Of a stretch of DNA of 64,000 bases, positions 50,500 through 59,627 are shown piece by piece (position 1 is the first letter of the stretch; every line of letters begins with the position of its first letter). The DNA is from Bacteroidales bacterium. GTDB taxonomy: Bacteria; Bacteroidota; Bacteroidia; Bacteroidales; UBA932. A program made the position numbers and the translations under genes. The notes beneath the pieces were generated by a model. That model saw only the letters and a program-made list of their open reading frames with translations. It was not told where the DNA came from and made no database searches. The stretch covers positions 1 through 64,000 of the forward strand of contig JAKSKK010000005.1 of assembly GCA_024401745.1 (NCBI GenBank). Reading direction: 5' to 3'.

Positions 50500-51782
50500 T
50501 ATTCTACAGGGATGTCCTTGTTAACGTTCTTGCAACCTGCAACTGCATAGAAGAGGAGGTATGCGAGCATTGCGATGACGAGCCAGTAGCTGTTCATGTA
50601 GCCGGCGTTCTTTGCAATGACATTCTGGATGAGAGGCATGATTCCACCACCGACAACGAGTGTCATGAAGATACCAGAAGCCTGCTCGGTGTACTTGCCG
50701 AGACCCTCGACTGCGAGGTTGAAGATTGCACCCCACATGACTGATGTGCAGAGACCGCAGAGAACGAGGAAGAGACAGCTCAGAGGAACCTGGAACATTG
50801 CGAAACCGTCACCTGCGCTGTAACCGGGCATGTTGACTGTAACGGTCTTGGGAACGAAGATGGCGATGAGCACGAGGATGATGGCAACAGTTGAAACTGA
50901 GATCATCTGGGTACGGGTGCTGATCTTTCCTGAGATTGCTGAAGATGCTGCACGGCCGACCATCATGAGGAGCCAGTAGATTGCTGCGATGGCGCCGCCG
51001 ATGGCTGCACCGTTGAGTGCGATGCCTGCGCCCTTCTCTGATGCGTCAGCAAGGAAGAAGTTCACCTGTGCGGGGATACCGATCTCGATACCTACATAGA
51101 AGAAGATTGCGAGTGCACCGAGAACGAAGTGACGGAAGTTCCATGCACTGTGCTCGTAAGCGGTAGCATTGCGCTCCTGAGCGGGCTCGGGGAAGTTGAC
51201 GAACTTGATGATGACGAATGAGATTGCGAAGACTGCCATTGCGATGAAGAGCAGAGGAGCAACGTCGCTCATCTGGGTGTTGGCTGTAACGGTACCGATG
51301 AGCACACCTACGAGAAGAGGAGTAAGGGTTCCGGTGAGTGAGTTGAGGGTACCACCGATCTGGATGTACTGGTTACCCTTGTTGCCGCCGCCACCGAGGA
51401 TGTTGAGCATGGGGTTCACAACGGTGTTGAGCATACATACGCAGAAACCGCATACGAATGCACCGAGGAGGTAGACATAGACTGCTGCATTGCCGAGGAA
51501 GCCGAAGCTTGAGAGATACTGGATGCAGATGCCGATGAAACCTACTGCAAGAGCGATGAGGGTGGTCTTCTTGTAACCTATCTTGATGAGCATCTTACCT
51601 GCGGGAATACCCATGAAGAGGTAAGCTGCGAAGTTCATCATGTTACCCATCATCTTTGACCACTCGAACTTGTTGCCCCAGATGTTTCCGAAGGGAGCGG
51701 CCATGTTGGTCACGAATGAAATCATCGCGAAGATGAAGCACATCGTGATGATAGCGACCATGTTAGTTTTTTTCTGTGTCAT
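50499..51782 (-). CDS. MFS sugar transporter, glucose/galactose (FHS) type
   Basis: This 427-residue inner-membrane protein has 12 predicted helices. Its opening AIITMCFIFAMISFVTNMAAPFGNIW and the GIPAGKMLIKIGYKK loop (the MFS A-motif) match the fucose-galactose-glucose:proton symporter group. It should carry a hexose into the cell with protons. The gene is coupled to the ROK glucokinase by a TAATG overlap, which favours glucose. The gap to the acyl-CoA ligase (31 bases) shows no hairpin. Confidence 0.87.
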   Translation of the reverse strand: MTQKKTNMVAIITMCFIFAMISFVTNMAAPFGNIWGNKFEWSKMMGNMMNFAAYLFMGIPAGKMLIKIGYKKTTLIALAVGFIGICIQYLSSFGFLGNAAVYVYLLGAFVCGFCVCMLNTVVNPMLNILGGGGNKGNQYIQIGGTLNSLTGTLTPLLVGVLIGTVTANTQMSDVAPLLFIAMAVFAISFVIIKFVNFPEPAQERNATAYEHSAWNFRHFVLGALAIFFYVGIEIGIPAQVNFFLADASEKGAGIALNGAAIGGAIAAIYWLLMMVGRAASSAISGKISTRTQMISVSTVAIILVLIAIFVPKTVTVNMPGYSAGDGFAMFQVPLSCLFLVLCGLCTSVMWGAIFNLAVEGLGKYTEQASGIFMTLVVGGGIMPLIQNVIAKNAGYMNSYWLVIAMLAYLLFYAVAGCKNVNKDIPVE

Positions 51783-51813
51783 TTTGAATTTGTTATTTGG
51801 TTGATATTAGAAT

Positions 51814-53727
51814 TTACAGTGAAGCGATGTTCTTCGGGTTGTAGAGGTTCTTGCCCTCTGCCGTCATGGCGTAATCTATGCGGTCGGCATAGTGCTTCTC
51901 GACGTTGCGGCGCACCATCTTCGAGGTGGTGTTGAGCATTCCGTTCTGCTCGGTGAAGGGCTCGTCTGCGACCACGATTGCGGCGGGAAGCCACTTCTCG
52001 GGGAAGAGACCGGCATGGCGACCGCCGGCACGGTAGGAGTCGACCTCGCCCTGGATGATGGCGAGCTGGGCCTTGCGTCCCTCCTCGGAATCAGGGTCGA
52101 GGCCCTGCTTCTTGACGGCGTCCTGGAGTATGTTCTTTGCAGGAACCACGACGACTGCGGTGTACGGGCTCTGGTTGTTGTACAGGACTGCGGAGTCGAT
52201 GTACTTCGAGCCGTCGGCAAGGCTGTCCTCGAAGCCCTCGGGCGAGTACTTCTCACCGTCGGAAGATATGAGCAGGCTCTTGAACCGGCCTGTGACGTAC
52301 AGGAAGCGGGGGTCGTCGACGCAGATATAGCCGCGGTCGCCGGTGTGCAGCCAGCCTTCGATGATGGTCTTGGCCGTTGCCTCGGGGTTCTTCCAGTAGC
52401 CGGCCATGACGTTCTCGCCGCGGATGACGATCTCGCCGGTGGTGCCGTGAGGCAGTTCGTTGCCGTCCTCGTCGCATATCTTGATGTCCATGGGGGTCAC
52501 GGTGCGGCCTGATGAGCCGAAGCGGGCGTGACCGCCGGCGTTGGAACAGATCACGGGCGTTGCCTCAGAGAGGCCGTAGCCCTGGAAGATGGGCATTCCT
52601 ATGGCGCAGAAGTAGCGCTGGAGCTCGATGTCGAGCAGTGCGCCGCCGCCGATGAAGAACTTCATGCGGCCGCCGAAGTTCTCGCGGACGCTCTTGAATA
52701 TCATCTTGTCGAATGCCTTCTTGAGCAGGCCCCTCCACCACATGAAGATGCGGGGACGGCCCATGTTCCAGTATTCGCGGTTGTACAGGATGGCGTTCCG
52801 GAGGGCGTAGTTGTAGATCTTCTCGACCTTCGGACCCTTCCTGCGTATTCCTGACTCGATGTTCTTGCGGAAGTTGCGTGATATGGCGGGCACTGAAAGC
52901 ATCACATGCGGACGGACCTCATTGATGGCAATGGGGATGTTCTTGAGCATGGTGATGGCGTTCTTGCCGCCGGGCACGGTGGCGATGCTGCCGCCGGAGC
53001 TCATCATGAAGTAGAAGCCGGCCACGTGTGCGAAGCAGTGGTCGAGAGGCAGGATGATGAGCATCACGTCGTCTTCGTCGACTGACACTACGGAATGGCA
53101 CTGCTCGATGTTGGCAGTGTAGTTGCGGTGCGTGAGCAGTATGCCCTTGGGATCGGCAGTGGTGCCTGATGTGTAGCTGATGTTCGCGTAGTCGTCAGGG
53201 CCGACGGAAGCCATCCTCTCGTCGAGGGCGCCCGGGTTGGCGGCGCTGAACTCCTGACCGAGAGCCACCAGCTCAGCGGCAGAAATCTCGTTCTCCTTGA
53301 GCTCGATGTCGTCAAGGACGATGACCTTCTCGATGGCGGGGCACATGGGAAGGACCCTGCGGACCTTCTCTATCTGGCTCTCAGAAGCCACGATGAAGCG
53401 TGAGTCGGAATGATTGATGCGGAAGCAGAGGTCATGGTCTGACTCCAGCTTGAATGAAAGCGGCACGTTCACGCCGCCGGCATACAGGATTCCAAGCTCG
53501 GAATAAATCCACTGGTTGCGGCCTTCGGAGATCAGGGCCACCTTCTCGCCTTTCCTGAGGCCGAGGGCCATGAAGCCTGCGCCGTACATGCGGCCGCTGT
53601 TGTGAGTCTTGACATAGCTCGTCTCCTCCCATGTTCCATTCTTCTTCTCACGAAGGAATGTCTTGTCGGAATAGAGGGCGACGTACTTTTCGACGAAGCC
53701 GATAATCGTCAGTCTTTCGTTTGGCAT
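51814..53727 (-). CDS. Long-chain acyl-CoA synthetase (AMP-forming)
   Basis: This 637-residue enzyme activates fatty acids with ATP and CoA. The AMP-binding motif is ISYTSGTTADPKGILLTHRN (about 165-185). Further family segments are GYGLSEATPV, WLHTGDRGYI and the hinge VTGRFKSLLISSDGEKYSP. The size and the closing catalytic Lys region fit the FadD/ACSL group. It lacks a signal peptide. The preference for chain length is not evident. It is 11 bases after the first deoxynucleoside kinase, on the same strand. Confidence 0.92.
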   Translation of the reverse strand: MPNERLTIIGFVEKYVALYSDKTFLREKKNGTWEETSYVKTHNSGRMYGAGFMALGLRKGEKVALISEGRNQWIYSELGILYAGGVNVPLSFKLESDHDLCFRINHSDSRFIVASESQIEKVRRVLPMCPAIEKVIVLDDIELKENEISAAELVALGQEFSAANPGALDERMASVGPDDYANISYTSGTTADPKGILLTHRNYTANIEQCHSVVSVDEDDVMLIILPLDHCFAHVAGFYFMMSSGGSIATVPGGKNAITMLKNIPIAINEVRPHVMLSVPAISRNFRKNIESGIRRKGPKVEKIYNYALRNAILYNREYWNMGRPRIFMWWRGLLKKAFDKMIFKSVRENFGGRMKFFIGGGALLDIELQRYFCAIGMPIFQGYGLSEATPVICSNAGGHARFGSSGRTVTPMDIKICDEDGNELPHGTTGEIVIRGENVMAGYWKNPEATAKTIIEGWLHTGDRGYICVDDPRFLYVTGRFKSLLISSDGEKYSPEGFEDSLADGSKYIDSAVLYNNQSPYTAVVVVPAKNILQDAVKKQGLDPDSEEGRKAQLAIIQGEVDSYRAGGRHAGLFPEKWLPAAIVVADEPFTEQNGMLNTTSKMVRRNVEKHYADRIDYAMTAEGKNLYNPKNIASL

Positions 53728-53738
53728 GTTGCTGATAG

Positions 53739-54362
53739 TTAGTCCTGAGGAGGGAAAAGGCCGAACATCTGGGCTTCGATCATGTCAGTGACTTTCTCGA
53801 AATCCTCCGGACGGTTGCCGAACTTGATGTTGTCGGCATCGATCACCAGGAGGTTTCCCTTGTAGTCCTTGATCCAGCTGTCGTATTTCTCGTTGAGGCC
53901 GGTGAGGTACTCGATGCTGATGCTCTGCTCATATTCACGGCCGCGCTTCTGGATCTGGGATATCAGGTTGGGTATTGATGACTTGAGGTAGATAAGGAGG
54001 TCAGGCATGCCCACGAGCGACATCATGAGGTCGAACAGGTCGGAATAGTTCTCGAAGTCGCGGGTGCTCATCAGGCCCATGTCGTGGAGGTTGGGAGCAA
54101 ATATGCGGGCATCCTCGTAGATAGTGCGGTCCTGGATGATGATGTCGTCAGTCTTGTGGATGTCGACGACATCCTTGAAGCGCTTGTTCAGGAAATATAT
54201 CTGCAGGTTGAAAGACCAGCGCTCCATGTCCTTGTAGAAATCTGAAAGATATGGATTGAAGTCGACTGACTCGAACTTGGGGATCCAACCGTAATGGGCA
54301 GCGAGCATCTTTGTGAGCGTTGTCTTGCCGCTTCCGATATTTCCTGCTATCGCAATATGCAT
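53739..54362 (-). CDS. Deoxynucleoside kinase (first of a pair)
   Basis: This 207-residue cytosolic kinase phosphorylates a deoxynucleoside with ATP for DNA precursor salvage. It has the P-loop GNIGSGKTT (7-15), the DR-containing motif VQDRT-like IIQDRTIYEDARIFA, and the LID region QKRGREYEQSISIEYLTGL. These features match the deoxyadenosine/deoxyguanosine kinase group. A close paralogue lies 33 bases upstream with its own promoter box between. Such pairs form heterodimers in some lactobacilli; whether that applies here is unknown. Which base each prefers cannot be read from the sequence. Confidence 0.9.
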   Translation of the reverse strand: MHIAIAGNIGSGKTTLTKMLAAHYGWIPKFESVDFNPYLSDFYKDMERWSFNLQIYFLNKRFKDVVDIHKTDDIIIQDRTIYEDARIFAPNLHDMGLMSTRDFENYSDLFDLMMSLVGMPDLLIYLKSSIPNLISQIQKRGREYEQSISIEYLTGLNEKYDSWIKDYKGNLLVIDADNIKFGNRPEDFEKVTDMIEAQMFGLFPPQD

Positions 54363-54383
54363 GTCTTTATTCGTTTAATCTTA

Positions 54384-54391
54384 CAAAAATA
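54384..54391 (-). promoter_or_regulatory. -7 box between the two deoxynucleoside kinase genes
   Basis: TATTTTTG on the minus strand fits TAnnTTTG, 21 bases before the ATG of the downstream kinase gene. It would let the second gene be transcribed on its own. Confidence 0.5.
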
Positions 54392-54395
54392 ACAA

Positions 54396-55010
54396 TTATT
54401 TGAATAGACCGAACAATTGAGCGTCTATCTTGTCGGTAATCAGTGCAAAATCTTCGGGTCTGTTCTCGAAATCGAGCTCGTCGGCCTCTATTACCAGCAG
54501 ATTGCCCTCGTAAGAGGCAATCCACTCCTCGTAATGGCGGTTCAGGCCCTGCAGGTAGTCGAGCTTGATGCTCTGCTCGTATTCACGGCCGCGCTTCTGG
54601 ATCTGAGACACCAGATGAGGCACGCTGGAGCGCAGGTAGATGAGCAGGTCGGGAGGGCCGACCATGGTCATCATGAGATCGAAGAGCTGCATGTAGGTGT
54701 CATAGTCCCTCTGGCTGAGGTTGCCCTGCTCGAGGTTGTTGGCAACGAAGATGTGCACGCCTTCGAGGAGGGTGCGGTCCTGCACTATGACGTCGTCAGA
54801 CTTGGATATCTCGAGCACATCCTTGAAACGCTGGGCAAGGAAATATGTTTCAAGGTTGTAGGACCAGCGGGGAATGTCCTTGTAATAATCTTCCAGATAT
54901 GGGTTGTAGGTGACGGCTTCGTACTTTGGTGTCCAGCCGTAATGTTCTGCTAGCTTGCGGGTAAGGGTCGTCTTGCCGCAACCGATATTTCCTGCTATTC
55001 CTATGTGCAT
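54396..55010 (-). CDS. Deoxynucleoside kinase (second of a pair)
   Basis: This 204-residue paralogue of the neighbouring kinase shares its layout: P-loop GNIGCGKTT (7-15), VQDRTLLEGVHIFVAN, PDLLIYLRSSVPHLVSQIQKRG (two blocks) and EYEQSIKLDYLQGLN. Differences cluster around the substrate-facing segments after the P-loop and the DR motif, which fits different base preference. The promoter box TAATTTTG (55035-55042) is 24 bases upstream and pairs with a divergent box for the MBL gene. Confidence 0.9.
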   Translation of the reverse strand: MHIGIAGNIGCGKTTLTRKLAEHYGWTPKYEAVTYNPYLEDYYKDIPRWSYNLETYFLAQRFKDVLEISKSDDVIVQDRTLLEGVHIFVANNLEQGNLSQRDYDTYMQLFDLMMTMVGPPDLLIYLRSSVPHLVSQIQKRGREYEQSIKLDYLQGLNRHYEEWIASYEGNLLVIEADELDFENRPEDFALITDKIDAQLFGLFK

Positions 55011-55034
55011 TGAGCGTTTTCGTGACTAATCCTA

Positions 55035-55062
55035 CAAAATTAACAATTGTTTTGTAATTTTG
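55035..55062. promoter_or_regulatory. Divergent promoter boxes between a kinase gene and an MBL hydrolase gene
   Basis: Two identical TAATTTTG boxes point away from each other: minus 55035-55042 towards the kinase gene and plus 55055-55062 towards the ATG at 55083. They are 12 bases apart with CAATTGTTTTG-type sequence between. Confidence 0.6.
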
Positions 55063-55082
55063 CCAACCCAATAATTCAAGAA

Positions 55083-55787
55083 ATGGCTCAGATAAAGCAA
55101 TTCTCCTTCAATATCTTTCAGGAACGTGCAATGCTGGCGTGGAAGGAAGGTCCGGCCTGCGTGGTGATAGACCCGGGGTTCTACAGCCCGGAGGAAGAAC
55201 GCGAGTTCTTCGCCTTCATCGAGGAAAACGGGCTCAAGCCCGAAGCCGTGCTTCTCACCCATGCACATTTCGACCATATCTTCGGCGTGAAGAAGGTCCA
55301 GGAGCGCTTCGGAATACCCGTGTACATGGATCCGGAGGAGGAGCCTTCGTTCATCTACAACAGGGAGATGATAGGGCGTCTGGGTCTGTCGGTCCCCGAC
55401 ACTGATTTCAGCTACACTCCGGCCAGAGAGGGTCAGACCATAGCCGCCGCAGGGTTCTCGTTCGAGGTCATCAGCACCCCGGGACACGCTCCCGGCGCCG
55501 TCTGCTACCTCGACAGGGAGGAGAAGCTGATGTTCACAGGAGACACTCTCTTCGCGGGCACGATAGGCCGCACCGACCTCCTGAATTCCGACTATGACCA
55601 GGAGATCCTGAGCATCATGAACAAGCTCATAGTCCTCGATCCCGACATCCGTTTCTACCCCGGCCACGGCCCCTCGTCGACCATCGGCCACGAGCGTACG
55701 AACAACCCTTTCCTCGAGCCTTTCAACGAGCCCGAGGAAACGTTCGACCCCGATGCGGAGCCGGTGATGATCAACGGATTAGACTGA
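55083..55787 (+). CDS. Metallo-beta-lactamase-fold hydrolase (YcbL/glyoxalase II-like)
   Basis: This 234-residue cytosolic hydrolase has the metal motif LTHAHFDHIFG (HxHxDH), a His in STPGHAPGAVCYL, the bridging Asp in FTGDTLFAGTIGRTDL, and the final His in PGHGPSSTIGHE. The layout is that of small glyoxalase II-like proteins such as YcbL, which hydrolyse thioesters of glutathione or other thiols. The true substrate is unknown. The ATG at 55083 was chosen because it follows a promoter box by 20 bases. Its end overlaps the convergent U32 gene by 9 bases. Confidence 0.9.
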   Translation: MAQIKQFSFNIFQERAMLAWKEGPACVVIDPGFYSPEEEREFFAFIEENGLKPEAVLLTHAHFDHIFGVKKVQERFGIPVYMDPEEEPSFIYNREMIGRLGLSVPDTDFSYTPAREGQTIAAAGFSFEVISTPGHAPGAVCYLDREEKLMFTGDTLFAGTIGRTDLLNSDYDQEILSIMNKLIVLDPDIRFYPGHGPSSTIGHERTNNPFLEPFNEPEETFDPDAEPVMINGLD

Positions 55788-57035
55788 TTCCCAGACAAAC
55801 ACCTTGTCGCCTCTGCGGAGGCGGCGGTCAGGGCAGATCGAAGGGTCTACAGCAACCGAGCAGCGTATGCCTTTCGGGGCCTGCTGGGCAGGCTTCAGAT
55901 TCACTCTCATATCCTCCACGGTGAACTCCACTACGCCCGTCGTGGCGCCTATCACCATGACGCTGTCGCCAAGGTTCAGAGGCCTTGTCTCGACCGAGAA
56001 CTCGGCCACGCCGATGCGGTCGAACCAGTTCGTGACCTTGCCCACATACACCTTGCGGCGGGTGCTCTGTGAGCCGTACACGTCGCTCCACTGGCCAAGG
56101 TATGCTCCCTGGTAGTAGCCGTCCCAGAAACCGCGGTTGAACACCTCGGCAAGGCGGGCCTTGAGCTCCGAAGCCATCTCGGGAGTGTAGTTGCCGTCGC
56201 ACACGGCATCGGCAGCCTTGCGGTAGCACTCGGCGCAACGCTTCACGTACTCGGCGCTGCGGGCGCGGCCCTCGATCTTGAAGACCTTGACGCCGGAGTC
56301 TATGATCCTCTGCATGAACTCTATGGTACACAGGTCCTTAGGCGACATGATGTACTTGTTGTCGACATGCAGCTGATTGCCCGTCTCGAGGTCGGTGACC
56401 TCGTATCCGCGGCGGCAGATCTGGAAGCAGGAACCCCTGTTGGCAGAAGCGCCGTAGGCATGCAGGCTGAGGTAGCACTTGCCGCTTATGGCCATGCACA
56501 GCGCGCCGTGAGCGAACATCTCGATGCGCACCAGATTCCCGGACGGACCGCATATCCTCTCGTTCACCACGGCCTCGTATATCTCCTTTACCTGATCGAG
56601 GTTGAGCTCGCGTGCAAGTACCACTACGTCAGCGAACTGCGCATAGAAACGCAGGGCCTCCACGTTGGATATGCTGAGCTGTGTGGAGATGTGCACCTCC
56701 AGCCCCTTCTGGCGGCAGTACATGATGGCGGCCATGTCGGAGGCGATGATTGCGTCGACCCCTGCCTCCTTTGCGGCGTCCAGGGCCTCGCGCATGGGCT
56801 CCAAGTCCTCGGGATAGAGCACGATGTTGAGCGTCATGTAGCTCTTCACCCCTGCCTCACGGCAGATGCGGACCACTTCCTTGAGGTCCTCGGGAGCGAA
56901 ATTGTTCGCAGAATGCGAGCGCATGTTCAGGCGGCCAACTCCGAAATACACGGAATCGGCGCCGCCTTGTATTGCGGCCTGCAGGCACTCGAAATTGCCC
57001 GCGGGAGCCATTATTTCCAGTTCATTCCTATTCAT
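55779..57035 (-). CDS. Peptidase U32 family protein (YegQ/TrhP-like)
   Basis: This 418-residue protein matches the U32 family. Its N-terminus reads IMAPAGNFECLQAAIQGGADSVYFGV. The core carries VHISTQLSISNVEALRFYAQFADVVVLARELNLD in two blocks, MFAHGALCMAISGKCYLS and CRRGYEV, and the C-terminal domain is beta-rich. Family members once called collagenases are now mostly linked to RNA hydroxylation (TrhP, RlhA) or ubiquinone synthesis; the GALCMAISGKCYLS Cys region is typical of the RNA-modifying type. The exact target is not certain. It overlaps rdgB by 8 bases and the convergent MBL gene by 9 bases. Confidence 0.88.
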   Translation of the reverse strand: MNRNELEIMAPAGNFECLQAAIQGGADSVYFGVGRLNMRSHSANNFAPEDLKEVVRICREAGVKSYMTLNIVLYPEDLEPMREALDAAKEAGVDAIIASDMAAIMYCRQKGLEVHISTQLSISNVEALRFYAQFADVVVLARELNLDQVKEIYEAVVNERICGPSGNLVRIEMFAHGALCMAISGKCYLSLHAYGASANRGSCFQICRRGYEVTDLETGNQLHVDNKYIMSPKDLCTIEFMQRIIDSGVKVFKIEGRARSAEYVKRCAECYRKAADAVCDGNYTPEMASELKARLAEVFNRGFWDGYYQGAYLGQWSDVYGSQSTRRKVYVGKVTNWFDRIGVAEFSVETRPLNLGDSVMVIGATTGVVEFTVEDMRVNLKPAQQAPKGIRCSVAVDPSICPDRRLRRGDKVFVWESV

Positions 57036-57654
57036 TCTCTTTCAGGTAAGCTGCCATCGCACGAAGAGCCTTTCCTCGGTGCGAGATGGCGTTCTTGGTC
57101 TCTTCAGGAATCTCGGCGACGGTACGGTCGGGGTACTCGCAGGCCACGAACACGGGGTCGTATCCGAAGCCGCCGCAGCCTGCCTTCTCATGGGCGATGC
57201 TGCCTTCCAGCACGCCGTCGAAGTAATGCGGCTCACCGTCCACGATGAGCGTCACGACGCTGTGGAAACGTGCCGTACGGGCAGCGCAGGGGCCTTTTTC
57301 GGCTATCTTCTCAAGCAGGGTGTCCATGTTGGCGGAGAAGTTGTGGTCCTTACCCTCGGTGCTCCTGCCTTCGCTCTCAGCAACGAGAGCGGCATAACGG
57401 GCCGTATGCACGCCGGGAGCGCCGTCAAGCGCGTCGACCTCAAGGCCTGTGTCGTCGGCGAAGCAGGGCAGATGGGTGCGGTCCCACAGATACTGCGCCT
57501 TGATGAGGCTGTTCTCCTTAAGGGTTTCGCCGGTCTCCTCGATGTCCTCGAAGATGCCGAAGTCGGCGGGTGTGGCAAGTTCGTATCCTGAGCCCAGAAT
57601 CTCCTGAGCCTCACGGAGCTTGCCTTTGTTTCCAGTTGCGAATATTATCTTCAT
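57028..57654 (-). CDS. rdgB: dITP/XTP pyrophosphatase
   Basis: RdgB removes non-canonical purine triphosphates from the nucleotide pool. The 208-residue protein has ATGNKGKLREAQ near the start, ENSLIKAQYLW, ADDTGLEVDAL, GAPGVHTARYA and the closing FGYDPVF, ISHRGKALRAM. The start at 57654 (MKIIFATGN) was chosen, as a longer reading has no family match. It overlaps the U32 gene by 8 bases and is separated from rsgA by 2 bases. Confidence 0.95.
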   Translation of the reverse strand: MKIIFATGNKGKLREAQEILGSGYELATPADFGIFEDIEETGETLKENSLIKAQYLWDRTHLPCFADDTGLEVDALDGAPGVHTARYAALVAESEGRSTEGKDHNFSANMDTLLEKIAEKGPCAARTARFHSVVTLIVDGEPHYFDGVLEGSIAHEKAGCGGFGYDPVFVACEYPDRTVAEIPEETKNAISHRGKALRAMAAYLKENE

Positions 57655-57656
57655 CT

Positions 57657-58592
57657 CTAACGGAATTTCTTGTCTTCCTCCAGCATTCCAAGGTAGGAAT
57701 TGTACCTGTCGGGACTGATTTCTCCACGCTCCAGGGCGGCCTTCACGGCACAGTCGGGCTCGTGGGTATGGGTGCATGGGACAAAGCGGCAGTCGTCGGC
57801 CACACGCAGCATTTCAGGGAAGTACTTCCCTATCTCCTCCTTCTCAAGATCGACGAGCCCGAAGCCCCTGAGGCCCGGCGTGTCGACTATGAATCCGCCG
57901 CTGCTCAAGGGGTACATCTCGTACAGTGAAGTGGTGTGCTTGCCCTGCAGATGCGCCTCGCTGATGTTGCCGGTCCTGGGGTTCAGCGAAGGGTCCAAAG
58001 CCTTGACTATCGAGGACTTGCCTACCCCGGACTCGCCGCTCAGAAGGTTCACTCCACCGCTGCACAGCTCACGCAGACGGTCGATTCCCTCTCCCGTCAC
58101 CGCAGATGTCTGGATGACTTCGTAGCCGGCGCTGCGGTATATGCTGCAGAAGGCCTCGACGCTCTCGGGATCCTCCTCCCTGTACATGTCGACCTTGTTC
58201 AGGACTATGGTCACTGGGACCTTGTAAACCTCGCAGGTGACCAGTATCCTGTCGAGGAAAGGCAGCTTTATCTCAGGGAAATACAGGCTCACCACGATTA
58301 TGGCGCGGTCAAGGTTCGATGCTATTACATGGCAGCTGCGGCTGAGGTTCGTGGAACGGCGGATGAGGTAGTTCGAACGAGGCAGGATCTCCTTGATGAC
58401 TGCAGGATGCTTCTCGTCGGCCACAGGACCGTCAAGCTCGTAAATCACCCTGTCGCCCACGGCGACCGGGTTGGTCGACTTTCCGGCGGCAAGACGCACC
58501 TTGCCACGCAGCACCGCAGGGAAAGGGTTCCACTGCGGCAATGCGCTCAGCTCGAAGTGGCTGCCGGCGTTCCTTACTACTACAGCCTCCAT
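57657..58592 (-). CDS. rsgA: Ribosome small subunit-dependent GTPase RsgA
   Basis: RsgA checks the decoding centre of new 30S subunits and releases RbfA. The 311-residue protein has an N-terminal OB-fold (about 1-70). The GTPase domain is circularly permuted: the G4 motif NKVDMYREE comes before the P-loop GESGVGKSS and the G3 motif DTPGLRGFG. A C-terminal zinc-binding part has CRFVPCTHTHEPDC. The ATG at 58592 (MEAVVVRNAG) was chosen. It lies 1 base after the prenyl synthase stop and 2 bases before rdgB. Confidence 0.95.
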   Translation of the reverse strand: MEAVVVRNAGSHFELSALPQWNPFPAVLRGKVRLAAGKSTNPVAVGDRVIYELDGPVADEKHPAVIKEILPRSNYLIRRSTNLSRSCHVIASNLDRAIIVVSLYFPEIKLPFLDRILVTCEVYKVPVTIVLNKVDMYREEDPESVEAFCSIYRSAGYEVIQTSAVTGEGIDRLRELCSGGVNLLSGESGVGKSSIVKALDPSLNPRTGNISEAHLQGKHTTSLYEMYPLSSGGFIVDTPGLRGFGLVDLEKEEIGKYFPEMLRVADDCRFVPCTHTHEPDCAVKAALERGEISPDRYNSYLGMLEEDKKFR

Positions 58593-58593
58593 G

Positions 58594-59574
58594 CTATTTT
58601 GCGCGGCCGACCAGCTTCTCCGCGAAGTTGCGGAGGGCGGCCATCCTGTCATCTGAAAGGCTCAGGCCGGACACGGCCTCGAGTGCCTTTGCTGAGTATC
58701 TGACTATCTCGGCGCGGGCATCTTCGGGAACATTCATAGAATCGTACATCTTCTTCACTGCCAATATCTTGGCGGCACATTCCTCCTTCGTTTCAGCCTT
58801 GGCGGTGAACACCTTCAGGAAGCCTTCAGGGTCGCCGGTCTTCTCGAGTGCGCGCACCGTCAGCCAGCTCTTCTTCTCGTTCAGGATGTCGCCTCCGATG
58901 GGCTTCCCGAACACGGCCTGGTCGCCGTACGCGTCAAGCAGGTCGTCGGCCACCTGGAACGCCATTCCCAGCTCGTAACCGTAGCGGTACAGAGCCTCGC
59001 ACTCCTGCTCGGAAGCACCCGCTATGAGGGCGCCCATCTTCGCGGCGCAGGCAATGAGCACGGCCGTCTTGAGGCCTATCATCTTCTCGTAGTCGCACAT
59101 CGGCACGCGGTCCACCTGCTCGAACTCCATGTCGTACTGCTGGCCGTCGCAGACCTCGGCAGCTGTCTTTGAGAACAGCTCCAGAGCCTTGTCCAGCACT
59201 GCTTTCGGCGCTTTGGCGATGCGCTTGTAGGCGTCGATGAGCATGACGTCGCCGCTGAGTATCGCGGTGTCCTCGCACCACTTCTTCCACACGGTCTCCT
59301 GACCGCGGCGCAGGGGCGAACGGTCCATGATGTCGTCGTGGATGAGGGTGAAGGTATGGAAGACCTCCAGCGAGGCGGCGGGCTCCATAACCTCAGGGCC
59401 GAGCTCGTCCTTGAACAGAGCATAGCTGAGCAGGCACAGCGACGGGCGTATGCGCTTTCCCCCTATCGAGATCATGTACCTGAGCGGATCGTAGAGCCCT
59501 TCAGGCTTTGCCTGGAATTCGATTTCGTCAAACAGCCGGACGGTTGCGGCAGTCAATGCTTCTTCTGATATCAT
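58594..59574 (-). CDS. Polyprenyl synthetase (FPP/GGPP-type)
   Basis: This 326-residue trans-prenyltransferase joins IPP units to an allylic primer. The first Asp-rich motif is D80-D81-I-M-D84 (HDDIMD) followed by the RR pair, and the second is ADDLLD near residue 213. GGKRIRP (39-45) is the IPP-binding region. A bulky Phe75 lies five residues before the first Asp, which usually limits the product to C15-C20. The primary products may be farnesyl or geranylgeranyl diphosphate, but this is an inference. IspH at 31057 supplies the C5 units. The gene starts 17 bases after a promoter box. Confidence 0.9.
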   Translation of the reverse strand: MISEEALTAATVRLFDEIEFQAKPEGLYDPLRYMISIGGKRIRPSLCLLSYALFKDELGPEVMEPAASLEVFHTFTLIHDDIMDRSPLRRGQETVWKKWCEDTAILSGDVMLIDAYKRIAKAPKAVLDKALELFSKTAAEVCDGQQYDMEFEQVDRVPMCDYEKMIGLKTAVLIACAAKMGALIAGASEQECEALYRYGYELGMAFQVADDLLDAYGDQAVFGKPIGGDILNEKKSWLTVRALEKTGDPEGFLKVFTAKAETKEECAAKILAVKKMYDSMNVPEDARAEIVRYSAKALEAVSGLSLSDDRMAALRNFAEKLVGRAK

Positions 59575-59591
59575 TAGGTCGGATATTTTTA

Positions 59592-59620
59592 CAAAGATAC
59601 GCCAATTTTTGCTATCTTTG
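59592..59620. promoter_or_regulatory. Divergent promoter boxes between the prenyl synthase gene and rnr
   Basis: The minus-strand box TATCTTTG (59592-59599) lies 17 bases from the prenyl synthase ATG at 59574. The plus-strand box TATCTTTG (59613-59620) ends 7 bases before the rnr ATG at 59628, or 1 base before the alternative ATG at 59622. The identical boxes are 13 bases apart. Confidence 0.65.
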
Positions 59621-59627
59621 TATGTTT

